Part shown: in pieces, positions 1 through 5,833 of the stretch
How the letters are laid out: the number at the start of each line of letters is the position of its first letter
Position numbering within the stretch: the stretch's first letter is position 1
Source of the DNA: Bacteroidota bacterium
GTDB taxonomy: Bacteria; Bacteroidota; Bacteroidia; Flavobacteriales; Flavobacteriaceae
NCBI GenBank assembly: GCA_023427845.1
Contig: JAEYZX010000040.1
Location: 1 to 10,376 of the forward strand
Direction of reading: 5' to 3'
DNA: 10,376 bases
Notes under the pieces: generated by a model
Database searches by the model: none
Told to the model about the DNA's origin: nothing
The model's input: the letters and a program-made list of their open reading frames with translations, nothing else
Position numbers and translations under genes: made by a program

Positions 1-3
1 AAC

Positions 4-115
4 CCTAGCCCCGATTGCAGCGTAAATCCTTTTATAAAAGGATTCACCGGAGCGTCAGCGAAGGCAAATCATTTTTATAAAAGATTGCAGCGAAAAGCGG
101 GAAACAGCTCCTGAT
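4..115. repeat. Structured intergenic repeat-like element upstream of the ABC-F gene
   Basis: The element has two direct copies of GATTGCAGCG (13-22 and 83-92). Just inside the first lies a perfect 20-bp palindrome, AATCCTTTTATAAAAGGATT (25-44). A second, imperfect palindrome of similar sequence (67-86) abuts the second copy. The outer parts can pair weakly: CCCG at 10-13 with CGGG at 98-101, and AGC at 7-9 with GCT at 107-109. From memory, elements with the arms CCCTAGCCCCGATTGCAGCG and AAGCGGGAAACAGCTCC around a variable CCTTTT/AAAAGG core recur between genes in Flavobacterium genomes; I cannot verify the copy number here. The function is unknown. It is probably a dispersed, folded RNA or DNA element and not a gene, as no convincing reading frame covers it. 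Confidence 0.5.
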
Positions 116-166
116 TAAAGTCGGCCACAGTCGCCGTTTGCGGTAAGACGAGTGGATTAAAAGATG

Positions 167-174
167 TACTTTTG
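167..174 (+). promoter_or_regulatory. Probable -7 promoter element of the ABC-F gene
   Basis: TACTTTTG matches the Bacteroidota -7 consensus TAnnTTTG exactly. No TTG lies at the usual 19-21 nt upstream; the nearest, at 138-140, is 26 nt away, so the -33 part is weak. Transcription would begin near 181, leaving a leader of only about 8 nt before the GTG at 189. Confidence 0.45.
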
Positions 175-188
175 CAAAAAAATTAGCT

Positions 189-2051
189 GTGAATTACCTT
201 TCAGTAGAAAATATATCGAAATCGTTTGGCGAGCGAACGCTATTCAGAGACCTTTCGTTCGGAATCAACAAAGACCAGAAGATTGCTTTTATCGCAAAAA
301 ATGGTTCGGGAAAAACCACGATCATGAATATCCTGAACGGATTTGACGAACCCGATACCGGTAAAGTCGTGATCCGAAAGGGAATCCGGATGGCATTTTT
401 GTCGCAGGTGCCACAATTGCAGGACGAGCTTACGGTTGAGGAAAGCATTTTTGCATCGGACAACGAGGTTTTGAAGGTGATCGCCGAATATGAAAAGGCG
501 CTTGAAAATCCGGAGAATGAGGAGGCGTACCAAATCGCGTTTGACAAAATGGACCAGCACAACGCCTGGGATTTTGAAACTCAATTTAAACAGATTTTGT
601 TCAAACTGAAACTGGAAGATTTCAAGATGAAGGTCAAAAACATGTCGGGTGGCCAGAAAAAAAGGCTTTCACTTGCGATAATTTTGATCAACCGGCCCGA
701 TCTGCTGATACTCGATGAGCCAACGAACCACCTCGATTTGGAAATGATTGAGTGGTTGGAAAGCTATTTTGCGAAAGAAAACATTACGCTGTTCATGGTG
801 ACGCACGACCGGTTTTTTTTGGAGCGTGTTTGCAACGAGATCGTGGAACTTGAAAATGGAAAACTATATACCTATAAAGGAAACTATTCGTATTATCTTG
901 AAAAGAAGGAGCAACGGATAGCGTCTGAAAATGCGAGCATTGACAAGGCGCAGAATCTTTATGTGAAGGAACTTGCGTGGATGCGGCGCCAGCCTAAAGC
1001 GCGAACGACAAAATCAAAATCGCGCCAGGATGACTTTTACGTCATCAAGCAAAAAGCCGAAAGCAGGCGAAAGGAAAACCAGGTCGAGCTTGAGATCAAC
1101 ATGGAACGGATGGGCAGCAAGATCATCGAGCTACATAAATTGTACAAGAAATTCAAGGATCGAGTAATCTTGGAAAATTTCAGCTTCGATTTCCAGCGTG
1201 GCGAACGTATTGGCATCATTGGTAAAAACGGAACCGGAAAATCGACTTTTCTTAATATTTTGACCGGTACGATTCCGCCTGATGCGGGAAAGGTCGTGGT
1301 TGGCGACACGATTAAAATCGGATATTATACCCAGAGTGGAATCGATCCGAAGCCGGGGCAGAAAGTCATTGACATCATCAAGGAATACGGCGAATATATT
1401 CCGTTGACAAAAGGAAAAATCATTTCGGCGTCGCAACTGCTCGAGCGGTTTTTGTTCGATAATAAAAAACAGTACGACTATGTTGAGAAACTCAGCGGTG
1501 GCGAATTGAAAAGGCTGTACTTGTGTACGGTGCTGATTCAGAACCCGAACTTTTTGATTCTGGATGAACCCACGAACGATCTCGACATTGTAACGCTGAA
1601 TGTACTTGAGAGTTTCCTGCTTGATTATCCGGGATGTTTACTGGTGGTGTCGCACGACCGATATTTCATGGATAAGATTGTGGATCACCTGTTTGTGTTC
1701 CGGGGCGAGGGCGTAATTGAAGATTTTCCGGGCAACTATTCGGACTTCCGTGCGTATGAGGACAGTGCCGATGTACAGCAGAAAGAGGAAAATAAGATTG
1801 AAAAGAAGGCGTGGAAACAAAACAATCCGACCGGAAACCTGACCTTCAACGAACAGAAAGAATATCAGAAAATTGAAAAGGAAATCAAGGATCTTGAGGC
1901 TGAAAAGGTAAAGATAGAACAGTTGTTTTCTGATGGCAAGGTTGGTGATGCCGATATCGAGATGAAAGCGAAAGAACTTCAAATCATTATTGAAAAAATA
2001 GAAGCGAAGGAAGAGCGGTGGTTTGAATTATCGGCCAAACTCGATGGGTAA
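189..2051 (+). CDS. uup: ABC-F family ATPase, Uup type
   Basis: This is a soluble protein with two ABC ATPase domains and no membrane segment. Domain 1 has Walker A AKNGSGKT (residues 36-43), signature MSGGQKKR (152-159), Walker B plus D-loop LLILDEPTNHLD (172-183) and switch histidine in THDR (205-208). Domain 2 has GKNGTGKS (345-352), LSGGEL (435-440), FLILDEPTNDLD (455-466) and SHDR (488-491). Both catalytic glutamates are present (E177, E460). The linker holds the basic ELAWMRRQPKARTTKSKSR segment (261-279) typical of Uup, and residues about 550-620 form the Uup-like C-terminal coiled coil. ABC-F proteins bind the ribosomal E site and modulate translation; Uup is also linked to precise excision and DNA-intermediate processing in E. 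coli. The start is GTG, since the next in-frame Met is residue 68, inside domain 1. Walker A begins with Ala instead of Gly. At 620 residues it is a usual length for Uup. Family is certain; the exact role is inferred. Confidence 0.95.
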   Translation: MNYLSVENISKSFGERTLFRDLSFGINKDQKIAFIAKNGSGKTTIMNILNGFDEPDTGKVVIRKGIRMAFLSQVPQLQDELTVEESIFASDNEVLKVIAEYEKALENPENEEAYQIAFDKMDQHNAWDFETQFKQILFKLKLEDFKMKVKNMSGGQKKRLSLAIILINRPDLLILDEPTNHLDLEMIEWLESYFAKENITLFMVTHDRFFLERVCNEIVELENGKLYTYKGNYSYYLEKKEQRIASENASIDKAQNLYVKELAWMRRQPKARTTKSKSRQDDFYVIKQKAESRRKENQVELEINMERMGSKIIELHKLYKKFKDRVILENFSFDFQRGERIGIIGKNGTGKSTFLNILTGTIPPDAGKVVVGDTIKIGYYTQSGIDPKPGQKVIDIIKEYGEYIPLTKGKIISASQLLERFLFDNKKQYDYVEKLSGGELKRLYLCTVLIQNPNFLILDEPTNDLDIVTLNVLESFLLDYPGCLLVVSHDRYFMDKIVDHLFVFRGEGVIEDFPGNYSDFRAYEDSADVQQKEENKIEKKAWKQNNPTGNLTFNEQKEYQKIEKEIKDLEAEKVKIEQLFSDGKVGDADIEMKAKELQIIIEKIEAKEERWFELSAKLDG

Positions 2052-2116
2052 CGGATGTAGCAAATGGAAGTATAATTTAACGTTATTTGTTTGGTGGTGT
2101 CGGAAATTTTGATAAT

Positions 2117-2177
2117 AAACCTTGGAGGTCTTAAACCTCGAGGTCTTAAACCTTCGAGGTCTTAAACCTTGGAGGTT
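2117..2177. repeat. Tandem 14-bp near-palindromic repeat (3 copies)
   Basis: Three exact copies of GAGGTCTTAAACCT lie at 2125-2138, 2140-2153 and 2156-2169, separated by C and TC. They are flanked by partial units, AAACCT (2117-2122) and GAGGTT (2172-2177). Each unit is close to its own reverse complement, and the junction ACCTCGAGGT (2135-2144) is a perfect 10-bp palindrome, so the array can fold in several registers. It sits between the ABC-F stop and the methyltransferase start. Arrays of AGGT-TTAA-ACCT units occur between genes in Flavobacterium as far as I recall. It may act as a weak transcription stop, but it lacks a T-run. Confidence 0.75.
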
Positions 2178-2211
2178 GGAACTAGAGCGTACAATCAAAT
2201 CCGTTCCCGAG

Positions 2212-2243
2212 TTGATCACAGCCACATACAACTTCTAAATTTC
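2212..2243 (+). promoter_or_regulatory. Possible promoter for the methyltransferase gene
   Basis: TTG (2212-2214) and TAAATTTC (2236-2243) are separated by 21 nt. The second element matches TAnnTTTG in all but the last base. Transcription would begin near 2250, giving about 30 nt of leader. TAACTTAA directly before the start codon (2272-2279) is a poorer alternative that would make the mRNA leaderless or start inside the gene. Confidence 0.3.
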
Positions 2244-2278
2244 CTTAATTTGTTAATTTCACCTCGGCCTTTAACTTA

Positions 2279-3073
2279 ATGAACATGTTGTTTCACATCA
2301 AATCCTATTTTAATTTTTTATTGAATTCGACCAATGCACATGGCGTCCACTCGCCTTTCGTGTTTGATTTGGTAACAAAATGTTTTTATGACAATACCGA
2401 TTACCCGGAGTATTCGGTTTTAAATCGCTACCGCCAGGCATTGCTTTCCGATACCACGTCCATTTCGGTTACCGATTTTGGCGCCGGATCCAGAGTATTT
2501 AAATCAAATTCAAGAAGCGTTTCGCAAATCGCAAAAACAGCGGGGATAACACCGGCACGTGCACGGCTGTTATTTCGGATCGTACAGTATTTGAAGCCGG
2601 AGAGCATTTTGGAAATCGGCACTTCTGTCGGACTCGCAACTTCGGCCCTTTCACTTGGTAATCTCAAAGGAAATATAATTACGCTGGAAGGTTGTGCTCA
2701 AACGGCATCTGTCGCAAAACGGCAATTCGACACATTTGATCTGGAAAATATTGAACTTGTTGTAACCGAATTCAATGCTTTTTTAGATTCGGGTCAGACA
2801 GCCCACAACCAATGTGCTGATTTCGACCTCATTTACCTTGATGGCAATCACACTAAAAAAGCGACCCTCGAATATTTTCAAAAGTTACTGCCGACTGCAA
2901 CAAATGACTCATGCTGGATTTTTGACGACATTCATTGGTCGGCCGAAATGGAAGAAGCATGGGACGTCATAAAAAAACACCCCAAGGTAACGGTCACGAT
3001 CGACACGTACCAATGGGGATTTGTTTTCTTTAGAAAAGAACAGAACAAAGAAGATTTTGTCATCCGCATTTAG
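2279..3073 (+). CDS. Class I SAM-dependent methyltransferase
   Basis: The 264-residue cytoplasmic protein has a Rossmann-type methyltransferase core. Motif I is ILEIGTSVGLAT (110-121), the glycine-rich SAM loop. IITLEG (133-138) supplies the acidic residue expected to contact the SAM ribose. YLDGNHTK (186-193) and IFDDIHW (214-220) resemble the strand-4 and strand-5 motifs of O-methyltransferase-like families (Methyltransf_24). The N-terminal segment NAHGVHSPFVFDLV (19-32) is a conserved lead-in that I associate with Bacteroidota members. The substrate cannot be told from sequence. ATG at 2279 was chosen, but the Met codon two residues later (2285) is equally plausible. Upstream is the tandem repeat; the stop codon overlaps that of the convergent gene at 3070-3321. 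It stands alone, so context gives no clue to the methyl acceptor. Confidence 0.85.
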   Translation: MNMLFHIKSYFNFLLNSTNAHGVHSPFVFDLVTKCFYDNTDYPEYSVLNRYRQALLSDTTSISVTDFGAGSRVFKSNSRSVSQIAKTAGITPARARLLFRIVQYLKPESILEIGTSVGLATSALSLGNLKGNIITLEGCAQTASVAKRQFDTFDLENIELVVTEFNAFLDSGQTAHNQCADFDLIYLDGNHTKKATLEYFQKLLPTATNDSCWIFDDIHWSAEMEEAWDVIKKHPKVTVTIDTYQWGFVFFRKEQNKEDFVIRI

Positions 3074-3321
3074 TTATTACGCAACGCCTTCATCAATTCT
3101 GCTTTGCTCATTTTCGAACGGCCGTCAATTCCGACTTTTTTAGCTTCTTCATAAAGCTGCGCCTTAGTTTGATCTTCATAAGCTTTGGCTTTCCCGCCAC
3201 GCTTTTCAGCACCTTCACTGTTGGCGATACGCGCCGACTTTTGTTTGCTGTATCCTTTATCACGCAGTGCTTCGTATTGGTCCGGGTTTTTGACCTGTGG
3301 ACCTGGCTTTTTCCCTGGCAT
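3070..3321 (-). CDS. Small basic protein with Rho-N/SAP-like C-terminus
   Basis: The 83-residue, lysine-rich protein has two parts. Residues 1-50 are hydrophilic with the pattern PxQVKNPDQYEALRDKGYSKQKSARIAN, resembling a small family of plant-, phage- and bacteria-encoded basic proteins (I think DUF7218). Residues 52-82 (TKAQLYEEAKKVGIDGRSKM and onward to SKAELMKAL) match the helix-extended-helix fold of the Rho termination factor N-terminal domain, which resembles SAP modules that bind nucleic acid. It therefore probably binds DNA or RNA, but it lacks the rest of Rho and is not a termination factor itself. Its TAA stop shares the tetranucleotide TTAG (3070-3073) with the TAG of the convergent methyltransferase gene. 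A -7 element lies at 3342-3349. No terminator is visible behind it, so its transcript may run antisense into the methyltransferase gene. Confidence 0.85.
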   Translation of the reverse strand: MPGKKPGPQVKNPDQYEALRDKGYSKQKSARIANSEGAEKRGGKAKAYEDQTKAQLYEEAKKVGIDGRSKMSKAELMKALRNN

Positions 3322-3341
3322 AATTCTGAATTTTATATAAT

Positions 3342-3349
3342 TAAAGTTA
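3342..3349 (-). promoter_or_regulatory. Probable -7 element of the Rho-N-like gene
   Basis: Read on the minus strand this is TAACTTTA, seven of eight positions of TAnnTTTG, about 20 nt upstream of the ATG. No TTG stands at the usual -33 distance, so the promoter call rests on the -7 box alone. Confidence 0.3.
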
Positions 3350-3396
3350 CGCAGGTAAAATAAACAGCTGCGTTAATCAGTCGTTAAAACTGGAGC

Positions 3397-3432
3397 AAAA
3401 AAAAGTGACAGCCACAACTGACCGTCACTTTT
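3397..3432 (-). terminator. Rho-independent terminator of the lipoprotein gene
   Basis: AAAAGTGAC (3401-3409) and GTCACTTTT (3424-3432) form a perfect 9-bp stem with a 14-nt loop. On the minus strand the stem is followed by eight consecutive T (complement of 3397-3404). It lies 22 nt beyond the stop of the minus-strand lipoprotein gene and separates that gene from the Rho-N-like gene. Confidence 0.85.
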
Positions 3433-3454
3433 CGAATTAATAATTAACTAGAAT

Positions 3455-4114
3455 TTAGTTACCTTTTGCTTTCTGATTTTCTTCAGATTTTGCACCCATC
3501 CTGTTAGTAGTGTACATTGGAGCGAATTTAATTTTCGCAGCAGCGATTTTACGATTGTCTTCTGATGACAAACCTTCTTTCTCTACAGTGTTTTTACGGG
3601 TATCCAATGCTTCGTAAAGCAATTTGATTTCATCCCAATCTTCACGGGAATACGAATCTTTGTTGTCCTGAACGGTCTCTACAAAGTTTTCATACACTTC
3701 GCGGATATTGTCTTTGTTGACCCATTCAAAAGCCATATCATCTCCAACTGCTCCGCCAGGGAATAATGTGGTACGCAAACCGGAACCAGCTGGCTTCTCA
3801 GCTTCCATTTCGGCCTGGACCTTCATTTTAAGCTCTTCGTAACGGGCGCGGCTCGCATCAAGCCTTTCCTGCGCTTTTTCCCTGTCTTTCATGTTGGCAA
3901 GTGCAGCTTCGGCTTCTGAAGTACGACGTTGATATTCCGCTTCGATTTCCGCCCAGTTTGCTTTAGCATCTGCCGAAGCAATGTTACCCAGTGAATCTAC
4001 ATAAACAACATAGGTGTCAACCGTTCTCTCCGCATTAGTTTCTTCTTCACTTTTACACGATACAAAACCCATTGCGATTACAGCTAAACCTAAAATTAAA
4101 TTTTTAATTTTCAT
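3455..4114 (-). CDS. Lipoprotein, probably surface-exposed, coiled-coil; function unknown
   Basis: The signal peptide (1-19) ends in the lipobox GFVSC, with C20 as the predicted lipidated residue. It is followed by KSEEET, which fits the acidic lipoprotein export signal that sends Bacteroidota lipoproteins to the cell surface. Residues about 52-106 are Ala/Glu/Lys/Arg-rich and predicted to form a coiled coil. A short motif occurs twice: WAEIEAEYQRR (54-64) and WDEIKLLYEALDTR (160-173), each preceded by a Ser/Asp-rich stretch, suggesting duplication of a small helical module. This resembles small Bacteroidota DUF families (perhaps DUF6565), but I cannot name the family with confidence. The C-terminus is hydrophilic. 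The gene is monocistronic: it has its own promoter and a strong terminator. No enzyme motif is seen. Confidence 0.88.
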   Translation of the reverse strand: MKIKNLILGLAVIAMGFVSCKSEEETNAERTVDTYVVYVDSLGNIASADAKANWAEIEAEYQRRTSEAEAALANMKDREKAQERLDASRARYEELKMKVQAEMEAEKPAGSGLRTTLFPGGAVGDDMAFEWVNKDNIREVYENFVETVQDNKDSYSREDWDEIKLLYEALDTRKNTVEKEGLSSEDNRKIAAAKIKFAPMYTTNRMGAKSEENQKAKGN

Positions 4115-4140
4115 GACTATTGGTTATTTAAAATTATTGG

Positions 4141-4172
4141 TAAAAATAATAAAATTAACAATTTAAAACCAA
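4141..4172 (-). promoter_or_regulatory. Probable promoter of the lipoprotein gene
   Basis: On the minus strand TTG (4170-4172) is followed after 21 nt by TATTTTTA (4141-4148), seven of eight matches to TAnnTTTG. Transcription would start near 4134, about 20 nt before the ATG. The whole gap is very AT-rich, so chance matches are likely and the call is moderate. Confidence 0.4.
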
Positions 4173-4296
4173 GAATATCTTAAAATATTATGACATATTT
4201 AATAATTTACAATAAATCTGAAAATAATGTAACTTAATAGTGTTATTGTGTAACAGCAGGAACACCGATACGATTATTTTATGGTAAGAAATTGTA

Positions 4297-4304
4297 TAAT
4301 TTTA
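4297..4304 (+). promoter_or_regulatory. Possible -7 element for the ABC ATPase/adenosyltransferase operon
   Basis: TAATTTTA within TATAATTTTATA lies 17 nt before the ATG at 4321 and matches TAnnTTTG at seven of eight positions. No TTG stands at the expected -33 distance. Further upstream TGTTA-N5-TAACA (4241-4255) is a short inverted repeat that could be an operator, or chance in AT-rich sequence. Confidence 0.25.
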
Positions 4305-4320
4305 TATCCAAAACAATTCA

Positions 4321-5025
4321 ATGGGCGCACCACTAATTAATATAACCGATCTTAAACGTAACTTTCAACTTGGCAACGAAACGGTATACGTTCTAAAAGG
4401 GATCAATCTCGAAATTACAAAAGGGGAATATGTAGCATTGATGGGACCTTCGGGCTCCGGTAAGTCGACATTGATGAATTTGCTGGGATGCCTCGACACG
4501 CCTACCTCCGGACAATACATCCTAAACGGAAAAGATGTCAGCCAAATGCACGACGACGAACTTGCCGAAATCCGCAACAAAGAAATAGGTTTCGTATTCC
4601 AGACATTCAACCTTCTTCCGCGAACCACTGCACTCGATAATGTGGCTTTGCCGATGATCTATGCCGGATACTCAAAATCGGATCGCATCACGCGTGCCAC
4701 CGAAGTACTGCAACAAGTTGCTCTGGCCGATCGCATGGACCATCAACCGAACCAGCTTTCAGGCGGACAACGTCAGCGTGTTGCTATCGCGCGCGCGCTC
4801 GTCAATAAACCGTCGATCATCCTTGCCGATGAACCTACAGGAAACCTCGATAGCAAAACATCGGTCGAAATTATGCGGCTTTTCAACGAAATCCATAAAA
4901 ACGGCAATACGGTAATCCTTGTCACGCACGAGGAAGACATTGCCGCCTACGCACACCGCGTCATCAGGCTGCGCGACGGTCTCATTGAAAGTGACAACAT
5001 CAACCCCAATCCGCAATTAAGCTAA
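4321..5025 (+). CDS. ABC transporter ATP-binding protein, LolD/MacB type
   Basis: This single-domain ABC ATPase of 234 residues belongs to the LolD/MacB/FtsE-like group. Walker A is GPSGSGKST (42-50), the Q-loop glutamine is in FVFQTFNLLP (91-100), the signature is LSGGQRQR (146-153), Walker B is SIILADEP (165-172) with catalytic E171, the D-loop is NLDS (175-178), and the switch histidine is H203. The GCLDTPTSGQY segment (56-66) is typical of MacB-type subunits. Such proteins power type VII ABC permeases that move lipoproteins, peptides or drugs across the envelope mechanically. No permease gene is in the window, so the partner must be encoded elsewhere. The stop codon overlaps the next start as TAATG, indicating translational coupling to the cobalamin adenosyltransferase. 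The functional link between the two is not obvious from sequence. It is complete, with all motifs intact. Confidence 0.93.
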   Translation: MGAPLINITDLKRNFQLGNETVYVLKGINLEITKGEYVALMGPSGSGKSTLMNLLGCLDTPTSGQYILNGKDVSQMHDDELAEIRNKEIGFVFQTFNLLPRTTALDNVALPMIYAGYSKSDRITRATEVLQQVALADRMDHQPNQLSGGQRQRVAIARALVNKPSIILADEPTGNLDSKTSVEIMRLFNEIHKNGNTVILVTHEEDIAAYAHRVIRLRDGLIESDNINPNPQLS

Positions 5026-5597
5026 TGAAAGTCTACACCAAAACCGGAGATAAAGGAACCACCGCGCTTTTCGGCGGTACACGCGTTCCAAAAGACCACA
5101 TCAGGATCGAAAGCTACGGTACCATCGATGAACTCAATTCGCATATCGGGCTAATCCGCGACCAGCAAATCAGCGAGCATTATAAAACCATTCTAATCCG
5201 AATCCAGGACCGACTGTTTACCGCCGGTGCAATTTTGGCCACGCCGCCCGAAAAGGAAACCTTGAAAAACGGTCAGCCCAGACTGAACATTCCATTGCTG
5301 CACGAAAGTGATATCGAACTCCTCGAACGTGAAATCGATACAATGGAAAACGAACTTCCGCCAATGACGCACTTTGTGTTACCGGGCGGCCATCAAACCG
5401 TGTCATATTGTCATATCGCACGCTGCGTTTGCCGACGTGCCGAGCGTCTTGCCGTACAACTCAGCCACAATGAGCCCATTGACGAGCATGTAATAAAGTA
5501 CTTAAACCGACTTTCTGACTACCTTTTTGTACTGGCACGGAAGTTGTCGGCCGACCTCAATGCCGACGAGGTGCAATGGATCCCTCAAAAGGATTGA
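5025..5597 (+). CDS. PduO-type cob(I)alamin adenosyltransferase
   Basis: It transfers the 5'-deoxyadenosyl group of ATP to cob(I)alamin, making coenzyme B12 (EC 2.5.1.17), in the cytoplasm. The 190-residue sequence has the PduO family motifs in order: the N-terminal ATP-binding TKTGDKGTT (5-13), YGTIDELNSHIG (31-42), FVLPGG (117-122), the arginine-rich CRRAER (136-141) that contacts ATP in known structures, and YLNRLSDYLFVLAR (159-172). Length and motif spacing are those of the usual trimeric all-helical enzyme. Its ATG overlaps the upstream TAA by one base. The product serves B12-dependent enzymes such as methylmalonyl-CoA mutase or class II ribonucleotide reductase, neither of which is in this window. 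No cobalamin riboswitch is visible upstream of the operon. Confidence 0.95.
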   Translation: MKVYTKTGDKGTTALFGGTRVPKDHIRIESYGTIDELNSHIGLIRDQQISEHYKTILIRIQDRLFTAGAILATPPEKETLKNGQPRLNIPLLHESDIELLEREIDTMENELPPMTHFVLPGGHQTVSYCHIARCVCRRAERLAVQLSHNEPIDEHVIKYLNRLSDYLFVLARKLSADLNADEVQWIPQKD

Positions 5598-5630
5598 TTT
5601 TTTTGAAGCTGTTCCTGCTGTCCGCTATAT

Positions 5631-5689
5631 CTTTTGTTGTTTGATGCCATTCCGTTAATACGAATCGAAGGAAACAACAAAAGGATGCC
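5631..5689. repeat. 12-bp perfect inverted repeat with duplicated GATGCC flank
   Basis: CTTTTGTTGTTT (5631-5642) and AAACAACAAAAG (5672-5683) are exact reverse complements 29 nt apart. Each arm is followed on its right by GATGCC (5643-5648 and 5684-5689). Within the loop CGT-TAAT-ACG could form a small inner hairpin. The structure begins 34 nt beyond the adenosyltransferase stop and could end that transcript, but no T-run follows on the plus strand, and a run of seven T sits before it, directly after the stop codon. The function is unknown. Confidence 0.6.
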
Positions 5690-5780
5690 GCTTCCATCAG
5701 GGCTAACTGACGTTAAAACACACATTGTCAGTCGGTTAAATGCACGTTCTTAACTTTACTTAAAATAAATCAATTTTTAC

Positions 5781-5810
5781 TTGACTTATAGAGTTTAAAA
5801 TTTATTTTTG
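5781..5810 (+). promoter_or_regulatory. Strong Bacteroidota promoter for the DUF2795 gene
   Basis: TTG (5781-5783), 19 nt, TATTTTTG (5803-5810): both boxes match the consensus exactly and the spacing is ideal. Transcription would begin near 5817, about 17 nt before the ATG. A second, weaker candidate is TTG at 5725-5727 with TAACTTTA at 5751-5758, 23 nt apart. Confidence 0.75.
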
Positions 5811-5833
5811 CATAAACCTAAAATCCATATAAG

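Noticed and set aside
164..346. Short frame starting with ATG at the ABC-F promoter
   Set aside because: It overlaps the certain ABC-F gene in another frame, and its ATG lies within the promoter region.
2117..2177. CRISPR-like short tandem repeat
   Set aside because: Units are only 14 bp and separated by 1-2 bp, with no unique spacers and no cas genes.
3169..3363. 64-residue plus-strand frame
   Set aside because: It is antisense to the Rho-N-like gene, which has a recognisable domain and a -7 promoter box.
4241..4255. TGTTA-N5-TAACA operator
   Set aside because: Five-base arms in AT-rich sequence are expected by chance; there is no second copy or known regulator nearby.
4115..4320. Cobalamin riboswitch ahead of the ATPase/adenosyltransferase operon
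   Set aside because: The gap is AT-rich and lacks a B12-box-like conserved segment or the needed helices.
5706..5732. ACTGAC/GTCAGT hairpin as terminator or attenuator
   Set aside because: The stem is only 6 bp with a 15-nt loop and no T-run follows, so it is not convincing.
5685..5753. 22-codon frame MPLPSGLTDV... in the gap before the DUF2795 gene
   Set aside because: No promoter box or conservation clue; it spans the right part of the inverted repeat and is likely chance.
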